Below, one piece after another: positions 8,759 through 16,486 of a stretch of 64,000 nucleotides of DNA. The stretch is from the NCBI GenBank assembly GCA_013215505.1, contig JABSQZ010000003.1, forward strand, positions 124,001 to 188,000. The letters run 5' to 3'. The position numbers and the translations under genes are program-made. The notes below the pieces were generated by a model that saw only the letters and a program-made list of their open reading frames with translations, was not told where the DNA came from and did no database searches. The stretch's first letter is position 1. Each line of letters begins with the position of its first letter. The stretch comes from Oceanospirillaceae bacterium (GTDB taxonomy: Bacteria; Pseudomonadota; Gammaproteobacteria; Pseudomonadales; Balneatricaceae).

Positions 8759-8915
8759 CGAAAAATGAAGTCCTAAATTAGGGACTCGACTTCCGTTCTT
8801 AATTATTAAGAGAGTAGTTATCATTGGTTCTCTTCGAAAAGCCTAGAATCAAAATTGAGTTAAGAGGAAGGCCTCTAATTTAAATTTGGAACGTTATCTC
8901 CATTTGAATTGATGA
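8759..8915 (+). repeat. Structured repeat, copy 1 (candidate non-coding RNA)
   Basis: About 157 bases related to 9033-9190 at an offset of 274. The first 50 bases (8759-8808) are identical in both copies. The rest diverges, but stretches such as TTATCATTG, GGAAGGCCTCT and GAACGT stay aligned. Several stem-loops can be drawn: GAAGTC/GACTTC, alternatively AGTCC/GGACT; CTTAAT/ATTAAG; AGAGA/TCTCT; AGAGG/CCTCT. There is no open frame across it. It may be a small RNA, a leader or a protein binding site. Confidence 0.65.
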
Positions 8916-9032
8916 GGTTCAAAATTAAATGTGTGCCACTAGGGGACAAACGCATTACTTGCATCGGAACATCATGATGTTATTGCAAAAAATTCTGGAA
9001 TATTAGCTGCCGCCATACCTTATATTTATCTC

Positions 9033-9190
9033 CGAAAAATGAAGTCCTAAATTAGGGACTCGACTTCCGTTCTTAATTATTAGGAGCGGAATTATCATTG
9101 CTTTCTTTCGAATAAATTAGACTCAAAAGTGAGTTTAAAGGAAGGCCTCTCATTTTAAATTAGAACGTCTTCTTAAAATGAATTCAGAAA
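9033..9190 (+). repeat. Structured repeat, copy 2 (candidate non-coding RNA)
   Basis: Second copy of the element at 8759. It is followed by the palindrome TCCTAATATTAGGA (9197-9210), which echoes the AGTCCTAAATTAGGGACT hairpin of the repeat. Thus three related hairpins precede the zinc-ribbon nuclease gene. In this copy the AGAGA/TCTCT stem of copy 1 is replaced by GGAGC/GCTTT, which still pairs with two G-T wobbles and hints at selection on structure. Confidence 0.65.
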
Positions 9191-9299
9191 TTGATATCCT
9201 AATATTAGGACTAACTTTTTGATCTATAGGGCCTTTTGACATTGGCTTTGTTCTCGGATATACAGTGGGTTGAAATTAACCTGCTTGATAGGAGCGAAA

Positions 9300-11663
9300 A
9301 TGACAGCGTCAGTTACTAGATTAAACTGCTTGGCAGCACTACACCCGAAAACATCTGCAGAGTGGCATTCCACAAAAAATGGGACTCTGACCCCATGGGA
9401 TTTTATGCCCGGATCGAATCGTAAAGTCTGGTGGCAATGCCCGGTTGCAGAAGACCATACATGGCTAGCTAAAATAAGTTTAAGAACGACTAAAGAGAGT
9501 CCCCGCGGCTGCCCTTGTTGCTCAAACCGTAAGATTTCCGAGAGCAATTGCTTGGCAACAACTCATCCAGGGCTGATCACAGAATGGCACCCCACAAAAA
9601 ATGGGGCTTTTACCCCTTGGGATGTTGTAGCCGGTTCGCATCATAAAGCCTGGTGGAAATGTCCAGCTGCAGAAGACCATGAATGGTTAGCTCAAGTAAG
9701 TCTTCGAACAAGAAAAGAGCATCCACGCGGCTGCCCTTGTTGCTCAGGCCGTAATGTTGTGAAAAGTAATTGCTTGGCAACAATTCACCCAGAGCTAATA
9801 ACACAGTGGCACCCAACAAAAAATGGGTACCTTACCCCCTGGGATGTTGTACCAGGATCAAATCGTAAAATCTGGTGGCAATGCCCGGTTGCCAAAGACC
9901 ATGAATGGGAGGCCCAAGTATGCCGCAGAACAGATAAAGAAAATCCGCGCGGTTGCCCTTGTTGCTCAGGCCGCAAGGTTGTCGCAAGTAATTGTTTGGC
10001 AACAAACCATCCAGAGTTAATAGAGCAGTGGCATCCAATAAAAAACGGTACGCTTACCCCGCGAGATGTTGTACCCGGTTCAGATCGTAAAGTCTGGTGG
10101 CAGTGTCCAGTTACAAAAGATCATGTATGGCAAGCTCAAGTTTCACGCAGAACTAACAGAAAGAACCCGAGTGGCTGCCCTTGTTGTTCAGGCCATAAGA
10201 TTGTCGAGAGTAATTGCTTAGCTAGCACTCATCCGGAACTAATATCGGAGTGGGTTACTGATTTAAATAGCCCATTGACGCCTTTTAATGTCGGTAAAGG
10301 CAGTAACAAAATAGTACATTGGCGCTGTAGTAAAAAACCTACCCATGTCTGGTCCACAAAAGTTGCTCTGAGAACCAGTACACTGAAAACGGGATGCCCG
10401 TATTGCGCAGGGCAAAAGGTTGACGAAGCACTAAGTTTGGGTGTGCTTCACCCAGAGTTATCAAAAGAATGGCACACCGAGAAGAATAAATTGTATAGCC
10501 CTTTAACAGTATTACCTGGTAGCAATAGGAAAGTATGGTGGCAATGCAGTGTTAATTCAAAACATGTCTGGTCAGCTATAGTCCATTCTAGAACGGCCGG
10601 TAAAACAGGTTGCCCATTTTGTATAAACAGACTCCCTTGCGGGCGCTTTCTGACTGAAGAATATCGTGACTACGCAATTGCAAATACTCATCCAGAGCTT
10701 ATAACTGAATGGCACACCGCAAAAAATGGCACATTGACCCCGCAAGATATCACTTCGGCATTCTCTGATACAGTCTGGTGGCGATGCAATAAATCAGAGG
10801 ACCATGAATGGCAAGCTACTCCATCTAAGAGAACATATTCAGGTAATGGATGTCCTTTTTGCGCAAACCGGTTAGTAGCAGATAGTAACTGTATAGCGAC
10901 TACTGACCCTGAAATGGCCGCTCAATGGCATCCGACACTAAATGCTGAAAGAACAACCAGTAATACTAGTGTAGGTACCTATGTTAAAATTTGGTGGCTG
11001 TGCAACGAAGATCCTGAGCATGTCTGGCAGAATTCACCAGTAAGCCGTAAGACAAATAAGTCTGGGTGTCCGTATTGCAGCAACCGAATGGTTTCTTCGA
11101 CTAATAACCTAGGTGTTGTTTTCCCTGAGATAGCAAAAGAGTGGCACCCTACTAAAAACTCCCCTTTGACGCCTTTTGATGTTGTTCCCGGTGGTGTATT
11201 TAAACCTTGGTGGGTGTGTGGAAGTGACCCCGATCATGTCTGGGACGCCACATTGGACCAGCGCACTAGGTCAAAAAGTGGATGCCCAATGTGTTTCTCG
11301 CCTGTGTCGGCAGAGTCGCGGTTAGTTTTTGATGAGTTGAAAGCTCACTACTCGGATATAATTACTGAAGATGATGTTAATAGAGCTGACATATTAAAAA
11401 TCTCCGGCTGGAGAGGAAAGTTTGATGCGTATATTCCTTCTTGTAATATGTTCCTAGAATATGACGGATCCTACTATCATGCGGATAAAGAGGATGTTGA
11501 TAAACGTAAAGTTGCTACGGCTATCAAGCAGGGGTTTAGGGTAATCAGGATAAGACAAAGCCCATTGAAGGCTCTTTCAGACTTGGATATAGTCGTCCCT
11601 AATCAATTTGATGCAGAAGTCTATGTAGCAGTTATTCACTCGCATATTCAGCGTTGTAAATAG
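9300..11663 (+). CDS. Nine-zinc-ribbon protein with C-terminal PD-(D/E)XK-type nuclease
   Basis: A 787-residue protein. AGGAG six bases before the ATG at 9300 fixes the start. Residues 1 to about 669 are nine tandem ~73-residue units, each with an EWHPTKNG-like segment, LTPWDV, a WW-x-C motif, a DHEW/HVW histidine and a GCPxC pair. They match the DUF4379-type treble-clef zinc ribbons. Units 1-4 are very alike and 5-9 more diverged. Residues 670-787 form a nuclease-like domain with ESR near the start, KFDAYIP, EYDG and a basic RIRQSP strand, as in Vsr/DUF559-like enzymes. It probably reads DNA with the ribbon array and cuts it. Target and role are unknown; defence or element mobility are both possible. 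Confidence 0.85.
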   Translation: MTASVTRLNCLAALHPKTSAEWHSTKNGTLTPWDFMPGSNRKVWWQCPVAEDHTWLAKISLRTTKESPRGCPCCSNRKISESNCLATTHPGLITEWHPTKNGAFTPWDVVAGSHHKAWWKCPAAEDHEWLAQVSLRTRKEHPRGCPCCSGRNVVKSNCLATIHPELITQWHPTKNGYLTPWDVVPGSNRKIWWQCPVAKDHEWEAQVCRRTDKENPRGCPCCSGRKVVASNCLATNHPELIEQWHPIKNGTLTPRDVVPGSDRKVWWQCPVTKDHVWQAQVSRRTNRKNPSGCPCCSGHKIVESNCLASTHPELISEWVTDLNSPLTPFNVGKGSNKIVHWRCSKKPTHVWSTKVALRTSTLKTGCPYCAGQKVDEALSLGVLHPELSKEWHTEKNKLYSPLTVLPGSNRKVWWQCSVNSKHVWSAIVHSRTAGKTGCPFCINRLPCGRFLTEEYRDYAIANTHPELITEWHTAKNGTLTPQDITSAFSDTVWWRCNKSEDHEWQATPSKRTYSGNGCPFCANRLVADSNCIATTDPEMAAQWHPTLNAERTTSNTSVGTYVKIWWLCNEDPEHVWQNSPVSRKTNKSGCPYCSNRMVSSTNNLGVVFPEIAKEWHPTKNSPLTPFDVVPGGVFKPWWVCGSDPDHVWDATLDQRTRSKSGCPMCFSPVSAESRLVFDELKAHYSDIITEDDVNRADILKISGWRGKFDAYIPSCNMFLEYDGSYYHADKEDVDKRKVATAIKQGFRVIRIRQSPLKALSDLDIVVPNQFDAEVYVAVIHSHIQRCK

Positions 11664-11670
11664 GTACTTA

Positions 11671-11709
11671 TTTTCCCTACCTTCGTCTTGAGGGGGTAGG
11701 GAAAATTTT
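11671..11709. terminator. Bidirectional terminator between nuclease and integrase
   Basis: TTTTCCCTACC pairs with GGTAGGGAAAA, with A- and T-rich flanks on both sides. It serves the convergent nuclease (plus) and integrase (minus) genes. Confidence 0.75.
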
Positions 11710-11717
11710 CATTGGGG

Positions 11718-13301
11718 TCAATAGTAGCTCATCCGATTGATTGCTTTTGCCAACAGGGAAACATTCTTGTTCGAACCATATCTGTCGTGAGTTTCACTCT
11801 GAGTAGCGTGTCCCAGAATCCGCTTGATTACGTAATCCTGAGCCCCCTGATCCCTAAGCTTGTCTGCCATGGTATGGCGGTAGGAGTGAAAGGTTTTGCC
11901 TTTCTCCAGGCCCATGTGCTTAGCCGCTCTGCTGAACCACTTAGAGACATTGTGGCTGTACTTGCCATGGGTCTTAGACAGCTCCGGAAAAACTAAGCCA
12001 TCGGCGGAGTGTTTATCTAACCCTGCTATGTACTCAACAAAGCCAGCGTCGATCAGGCTGTTATGTAATGGGATGATACGGGGGCTTTGTAAGTTCTTCA
12101 GCTGTTGATCCGGTCGGGATTCATTAATATCCAGGTAATGGATACCATCGAGCTGCTTGATATCACCTGTGTGTAACTGACAAAGCTCTTCTAGCCTAGC
12201 CCCTGTGTACATACCGAGACGCGGCAACCAATACTGATGCGCTTTATTGGTATTGAACTTAGTGACTTGCTGGTGGCTGAGTACAGCCAGTACATCGGCA
12301 TCGTCGAACTGTTTACGCTCGTCACGGGCGCTACGTTTGCGCTTAGGGATCATTCCTGTTACTGGGTTCTCCTGCATATAGCCATTCAACTGACACCAAC
12401 CGAGGAAACCTGACATCAGGCGTAAGTGGTGATTGGCTCTGGTAGAACTAATCAGATTGTCAGTGATAGCCAGGTCTATGATCTCTGTGATACTCATGCC
12501 GATGAAGCGCTTGTCTTTGCTGGTGTTTTTTGGCAGACGCGCCAGTGAATCTTTAACCCTGCGTATGTCAGCCTTACTGATCTCGGCTACCGCTTTGTCA
12601 TCCAGCAGCGCCCCTAGCAATTGGATAGAGTATTGCTGTTCCTTTTGGGTTTTATCATTCCAGTCGGCATTGCGCAGTTTCTCGACGCAGTAGGGCGCAA
12701 AGGCAGCTGAGATAGTCGTATCGCTACTGATAGGGTTATCAGCTGGCTGCTGGTGGCTTTCTCTGGGCGCTACTGGCTTACCTTTCAGTAGACAGATCTG
12801 CTGCTCTAATACCTGGATACGCGCTGTGGCAAGCTCATAGCTGAGGTGCTGGACGTCTTCGCGGCTGTGTGAGTTGCCAACCAATAGCTCTGTGGCGGTA
12901 TCAGTAAGGTCGGCATAGTTATTCAGCGCGAACTGTTCACGCATATCACTGAGCACAAGCCCGTTTGATTCCAGTTGTTGTTCATGGGCTTCGATACTGA
13001 TTAACTGGGCGTTGGCTTTATCCAGTTCTATGGATTGCAGGTGGCTGTTCTTCCAGTCCAGTGCGATACGTTTCAGGTCGATAAGGGTAAGTAGGGTGGC
13101 CATAGGTGTCCCGAGACTCCGTTTGAGTGCTAGCGCCATCCCTGTGCAGATAAATTGTGCAGTATGTATGTCACTGATATATAGGGGCAGCTGCAGCTCA
13201 TTACAACCCACTGTGGATCGGAAACGTGCGGGTATCTGGTAGCGGAAGTACAGGCCGGAAGGTCGTTTAAGCAGGAAAGTCGGGGTGTTTTGGGTTCGCA
13301 T
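11718..13301 (-). CDS. int: Tyrosine site-specific recombinase (integrase)
   Basis: A 527-residue protein when started at the ATG at 13301; a start at 13334 is possible but adds 11 unlikely residues. The C-terminal catalytic domain shows the arginine in TGARLEEL, the HSYRHT box and LGHATQ followed by the tyrosine in HDRYGS. The middle part is a SAM-like core-binding domain. The N-terminus, with TFLLKRPSGLYFRYQIP, is the extra domain seen in many long integrases of genomic islands. It lies next to the 3' end of ssrA, its likely attachment site. Confidence 0.95.
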   Translation of the reverse strand: MRTQNTPTFLLKRPSGLYFRYQIPARFRSTVGCNELQLPLYISDIHTAQFICTGMALALKRSLGTPMATLLTLIDLKRIALDWKNSHLQSIELDKANAQLISIEAHEQQLESNGLVLSDMREQFALNNYADLTDTATELLVGNSHSREDVQHLSYELATARIQVLEQQICLLKGKPVAPRESHQQPADNPISSDTTISAAFAPYCVEKLRNADWNDKTQKEQQYSIQLLGALLDDKAVAEISKADIRRVKDSLARLPKNTSKDKRFIGMSITEIIDLAITDNLISSTRANHHLRLMSGFLGWCQLNGYMQENPVTGMIPKRKRSARDERKQFDDADVLAVLSHQQVTKFNTNKAHQYWLPRLGMYTGARLEELCQLHTGDIKQLDGIHYLDINESRPDQQLKNLQSPRIIPLHNSLIDAGFVEYIAGLDKHSADGLVFPELSKTHGKYSHNVSKWFSRAAKHMGLEKGKTFHSYRHTMADKLRDQGAQDYVIKRILGHATQSETHDRYGSNKNVSLLAKAINRMSYY

Positions 13302-13362
13302 GTCTCTGATTCTTAGTAGCAAGTTTAGTAGCAAATTGCTTCAGAGATAGGTGTGTAGAATT

Positions 13363-13397
13363 AAAAAAGCCCCCTGGGTGACTACTCAGGGGGCTTC
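13363..13397 (-). terminator. Terminator of ssrA
   Basis: Read on the minus strand, AGCCCCCTG pairs with CAGGGGGCT and is followed by six T residues. It lies ten bases past the tmRNA 3' end and would end tmRNA transcription before the integrase. Confidence 0.85.
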
Positions 13398-13406
13398 TCT
13401 GGCATG

Positions 13407-13763
13407 TGGTGGAGGTGGCGGGTTTCGAACCCGCGTCCGCCAATCCTCTGCCTCAGGATCTACATGTTTAGACACTTCTACTAAGTTAACCCAGCACGGC
13501 CCGAAGGTCAGGGCGTTTAGGGCGAGCCTCTTTAGTTTTAACCGTTCCGCTTGAGACAAAGCTTCCGGGCGATCCCATCTCATATGACACAACAAATCCT
13601 CTAGTTATAGGCACCTGAAGGTGTTGCGTAGCAGACTTAAGCTGCTAGTGCGTAGTTATCGTCGTTTGCAACTATAACTTTGTAGTAAGGGATTAACGTG
13701 ATTCACTACACTCACGACATGCACCTAAGGGTTCGTAATCGGCGTCGAATCCAAGTCACCCCC
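13407..13763 (-). ncRNA. ssrA: tmRNA (transfer-messenger RNA)
   Basis: This 357-base gene is intact. The 5' end GGGGGTG pairs with CACCTCC before the encoded ACCA, forming the acceptor stem. GATTCGAC near the 5' end and the TpsiC arm GGGTTCGAA near the 3' end are in place. The tag frame at 13637-13669 encodes ANDDNYALAA followed by TAA. It works with SmpB (gene at 15697) to rescue stalled ribosomes and tag unfinished proteins for proteolysis. Integration of the element left the gene functional in appearance. Confidence 0.97.
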
Positions 13764-13775
13764 TAAGTACCGGCT

Positions 13776-13781
13776 ATTATA
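13776..13781 (-). promoter_or_regulatory. -10 box of the ssrA promoter
   Basis: On the minus strand a perfect TATAAT lies 12 bases before the mature tmRNA 5' end. The -35 region is weak. A short 5' leader removed by RNase P would fit the spacing. Confidence 0.55.
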
Positions 13782-13893
13782 GAGCCTCGCTTTAAGATAG
13801 GAAGCACTAATTTACGGTTCGTATATTTTTTGACCGGTTTTAGGTAAAAAAGTTGTAAGTAGGATAAAGATAGTCGTAAGTAGTGAATAGAGA

Positions 13894-14077
13894 CAGTCGG
13901 AAGTCGGAAGTCGGAAGTCGTAAGTCGTAAGTCGTAAGTCGTAAGTCGTAAGTCGTAAGTTAAAGACTAAAGACTAAAGACTAAAGACTAAAGACTAGAG
14001 ACTAGAGACTAAAGGCTAAAGGCTAAAGGCTAAAGGCTAAAGGCTAAAGGCTAAAGGCTAAAGGCTAAGGGCTAAAA
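13894..14077. repeat. Heptanucleotide tandem repeat array 1
   Basis: Successive 7-base units run without a break: AGTCGGA (about 3), AGTCGTA (about 6), ACTAAAG (about 5-6, with two ACTAGAG) and GCTAAAG (about 8). Each block differs from the next by one to three bases. The array fills the space between the ssrA promoter and the terminator of the degQ-like gene. Related arrays lie at 15580 and 41972. Confidence 0.95.
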
Positions 14078-14109
14078 AATTAGAATGGGCTCTGTGGGGA
14101 GCCCATTCT
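14074..14109 (-). terminator. Terminator of the degQ-like gene
   Basis: AGAATGGGCTC pairs with GAGCCCATTCT and on the minus strand is followed by AATTTTTT. Confidence 0.85.
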
Positions 14110-14120
14110 GGGGAGTGGGG

Positions 14121-15491
14121 TTATCTGATAACCATTAGTAGCATTTGTTTGCCGCGTTTGATTTCTAGTAATAGGGCTTTTTCGCTGCGTTTTAGGGCGC
14201 GTTTGAAGTCGTTGAGGTTGTTGACTTTGATTTTGTTGGCGCGGGTGATCAGGTCTCCGAGCTCCAGGCCGTTAAACGCCGCTACTGAATTGTTGCTGAC
14301 GTTAGTGACTTCAACACCCCGGGCACTGCGGCTGTTTTTGAAACCGGCGCCAGCTAGCAAGCTGTGTAATTGCTGGGTGCTGTTGCTGTTGCTTTTACTG
14401 CTAAATTGTTGCGGGTTGCCGACTTCCATGTTGAAAGTTTTATTGCGTCCCTCACGCAATACCAACAGTTTTACTTTATCGCCGATGTTTTTAATGCCGA
14501 TCTGGCTGCGCAGACGATTGACTGAGTTAGTCTTGGCACCGTCTACTGAAGTGATAATGTCTCCGGATCTTAATCCGGCACGCTTCGCCGGGGTGTTGTC
14601 GCCGACGCCGGTGATTAATACTCCCTGCTGACCATTCTTCAGATTAAAGGCCTGGCGCAAGTCGTCGGTGATGTCCTGAATGCTCACGCCTATCTGTCCG
14701 CGTCGGACTTCGCCGTGCTCGAGTATTTGCTGCAGGCTGGCCTTGGCCATATTGATCGGGATGGCAAAGCCGATCCCCACGTTGCCACCGGCCGGGGCGA
14801 TGATCGCTGAGTTAATGCCGATTAATCTGCCTGCCAGATCGACCAGTGCACCGCCTGAGTTACCCGGGTTGATCGAGGCGTCGGTCTGAATGTAATTCTC
14901 GTAGCCTTTAAGCCCGAGTCCGGAGCGCCCCAGAGCGCTGACGATACCGGTAGTGACTGTTTGGCCTAAGCCGAAGGGGTTACCGATGGCCACCGCAAAA
15001 TCACCTACTCGCACTCTGGAGGAATCCGCCAGTTTAATGTCGGTAAGTCCTTTGCCGGAAATTTTTAACACGGCGATATCTAAATCAGGATCTGAGCCCA
15101 TTAGCTTGGCGCTAAAGTTGCGGCCGTCTATCAGTGATACACGAATTTCATCGGCGTTCTCTATGACGTGGTAGTTAGTGATTACTATGCCTCTGGCGGC
15201 ATTTACGATGACACCAGAACCGGCGCTGCTGCTGCGTTGCTGTGGTCGCTGGCGGCTGTTTGGTTGCTCGAAAAAGCGCTTGAAAAACGGATCGTTCATC
15301 AGTGGATTCTGCGCCACCTGAGCATTGGAAAAGGTGGCAATGTTAACGACCGCAGAATTTATTTTTTGCAACATAGGCGCCAACGAGGGTAGTACTTTGC
15401 CCTGGGCGTCAGTGGCTGGTAATGCTGCGCTGCTGTGTATGCTGGTGAAACTGAACAGTATTAATACTAGACAATATAATTTTGCTCTCAT
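14121..15491 (-). CDS. degQ: Periplasmic HtrA/DegQ-type serine protease
   Basis: A 456-residue protein with an N-terminal signal peptide (residues 1 to about 23). The trypsin-like domain has the triad His108 (NYHVI), Asp138 (DLDIAVL) and Ser212 (GNSGGAL). Two PDZ domains follow, at roughly 258-345 and 365-455. It degrades and refolds misfolded envelope proteins in the periplasm. Length and two PDZ domains fit DegQ/DegP rather than single-PDZ DegS. It stands between ssrA and smpB, so protein quality-control genes are grouped here. Confidence 0.93.
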   Translation of the reverse strand: MRAKLYCLVLILFSFTSIHSSAALPATDAQGKVLPSLAPMLQKINSAVVNIATFSNAQVAQNPLMNDPFFKRFFEQPNSRQRPQQRSSSAGSGVIVNAARGIVITNYHVIENADEIRVSLIDGRNFSAKLMGSDPDLDIAVLKISGKGLTDIKLADSSRVRVGDFAVAIGNPFGLGQTVTTGIVSALGRSGLGLKGYENYIQTDASINPGNSGGALVDLAGRLIGINSAIIAPAGGNVGIGFAIPINMAKASLQQILEHGEVRRGQIGVSIQDITDDLRQAFNLKNGQQGVLITGVGDNTPAKRAGLRSGDIITSVDGAKTNSVNRLRSQIGIKNIGDKVKLLVLREGRNKTFNMEVGNPQQFSSKSNSNSTQQLHSLLAGAGFKNSRSARGVEVTNVSNNSVAAFNGLELGDLITRANKIKVNNLNDFKRALKRSEKALLLEIKRGKQMLLMVIR

Positions 15492-15579
15492 GGTCGCCTC
15501 TGGTGTATGGGTCTGTAGCTTGGATGGTAAAGTGGCGGAAAGGTTCGATGACTAGGGAGAAATATAAGAAAGTAGCGTG

Positions 15580-15643
15580 TAGCGAGTCGGAAGTAGCGAG
15601 TTGGAAGTTGGAAGTTGGAAGTTGGAAGTAGCGAGTTGGAAGG
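15580..15643. repeat. Heptanucleotide tandem repeat array 2
   Basis: AGTCGGA and then four to five AGTTGGA units, interrupted by AGTAGCG, lie between the smpB stem-loop and the start of the degQ-like gene. The unit is one base away from those in array 1. Confidence 0.9.
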
Positions 15644-15657
15644 GTAGTAGTAAGTGA

Positions 15658-15680
15658 TGCCTCATAGGGTGTATGAGGCA
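15658..15680 (-). terminator. Stem-loop after smpB
   Basis: TGCCTCAT pairs perfectly with ATGAGGCA across a seven-base loop. The T run is missing, so this may terminate weakly or protect the mRNA end. Confidence 0.5.
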
Positions 15681-15696
15681 TTCGGTATTTGTTTGG

Positions 15697-16173
15697 CTAG
15701 CGGGCGCTGAGTATCCGCTGCTTTTGGCGGCTCCAGTCTTTTTCTTTTTCGGTGGCGCGTTTGTCGTGTTGCTGTTTACCGCGCACCAGGGCTATTTCGC
15801 ATTTGACCCGTTCGTCTTTCCAGTACAAGGCTAATGGGACACAAGAGAAGCCTTTAGCTTCTACCGCAAAGGCCAGGTTGGAGATCTGCCGGCTGTGCAT
15901 TAGCAGTTTTCTCGGACGTTTAGGTTCCGTTACGTAGTGGGTGCTAGCTTGCCTTAGGGGGGTCATGTTGGCGTTTGACAGCCAGGCTTCGCCATCTTTA
16001 AAGGTGACATAGCCCTCTGTTAGTTGCGCGCGGCCATCCCGCAGGCTCTTAACTTCCCAGCCCACTAGCACTACTCCAGCTTCTAATGTTTCGACGATAT
16101 GATACTCGTGCCTGGCGCGTTTGTTCAGACAGATGGTATTACCGGTATTTTTCGCTTTTTTCTTTTTTGCCAT
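15697..16173 (-). CDS. smpB: SsrA-binding protein SmpB
   Basis: A 158-residue protein. I start it at the ATG giving MAKKKKAKN, the usual SmpB start; an ATG 18 bases upstream is less likely. The OB-fold core shows [16 protein letters not shown] and the C-terminus ends in the basic [14 protein letters not shown] tail, which inserts into the empty mRNA channel of the stalled ribosome. It delivers tmRNA (ssrA at 13407) to the A site. Length is normal. Confidence 0.97.
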   Translation of the reverse strand: MAKKKKAKNTGNTICLNKRARHEYHIVETLEAGVVLVGWEVKSLRDGRAQLTEGYVTFKDGEAWLSNANMTPLRQASTHYVTEPKRPRKLLMHSRQISNLAFAVEAKGFSCVPLALYWKDERVKCEIALVRGKQQHDKRATEKEKDWSRQKQRILSAR

Positions 16174-16486
16174 GCGGGCAAGTATAACCATGCGCGGCGG
16201 CTTGTGATAGTTGCCAGCTTAGAAAATATCGCTAAATCTTGAAAATATCCCGGCAGCAATAGATTTATCCCTCAGTAAGCTGGATTTATTTGCAGAAAAC
16301 CACTATGGCTGGTTGATTTTTATACAGTTTGCTGGCAGGTTACATTGTCTGAGAATCTGTCTGCAGTTTGCAATTGGTTTTGCTGCTGTGGTGAAGACCG
16401 TATTATTGTGTAAAAAAATGTTGTCAATTTTATAATAAAGATAAACAATTGGCGCAAATTTATAACGTTTTCAAAGTGGGTGATCC
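16174..16486. other. Intergenic region between smpB and the transporter
   Basis: This divergent spacer must hold promoters for both neighbours. A TATAAT-like sequence in TTTTATAATAAAG near 16432 could serve the transporter. No gene or further repeat is seen. Confidence 0.4.

Larger units (their letters stand above)
1..13406. mobile_element. Integrated genetic element at the 3' end of ssrA (left end outside window)
   Basis: A tyrosine integrase (11718-13301) lies directly beyond the 3' end of the tmRNA gene, which is a common integration target. Everything to its left is accessory: serine recombinase, repeat clusters, Toprim primase-like protein, VapE helicase, nucleases and unknown proteins, with no core gene. 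From 13407 on the genes are conserved housekeeping ones. I looked for a second copy of the tmRNA 3' end, which would mark the distal attachment site, and did not find it, so the element probably extends beyond position 1. No capsid, tail or conjugation genes are visible. A satellite-like or integrative plasmid-like element would fit, but this is inference. Confidence 0.75.

Noticed and set aside
8759-9190. Structured repeats as a retron msr/msd
   Set aside because: No reverse transcriptase is encoded nearby.
11712-11996. 94-residue open frame opposite the integrase
   Set aside because: It lies wholly within the antisense of the conserved catalytic domain.
13407-13440. A separate tRNA gene at the CCA-like end
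   Set aside because: The TpsiC arm and CCA belong to the tmRNA; no D-arm or anticodon arm is nearby.
13894-14077. Repeat array as a CRISPR
   Set aside because: The units are 7 bases with no spacers, and no cas gene is present.
14149-14631. Long open frame on the plus strand across the degQ-like gene
   Set aside because: It is antisense to a clear protease gene, is rich in Leu and Arg from codon shadowing, and has no ribosome site.
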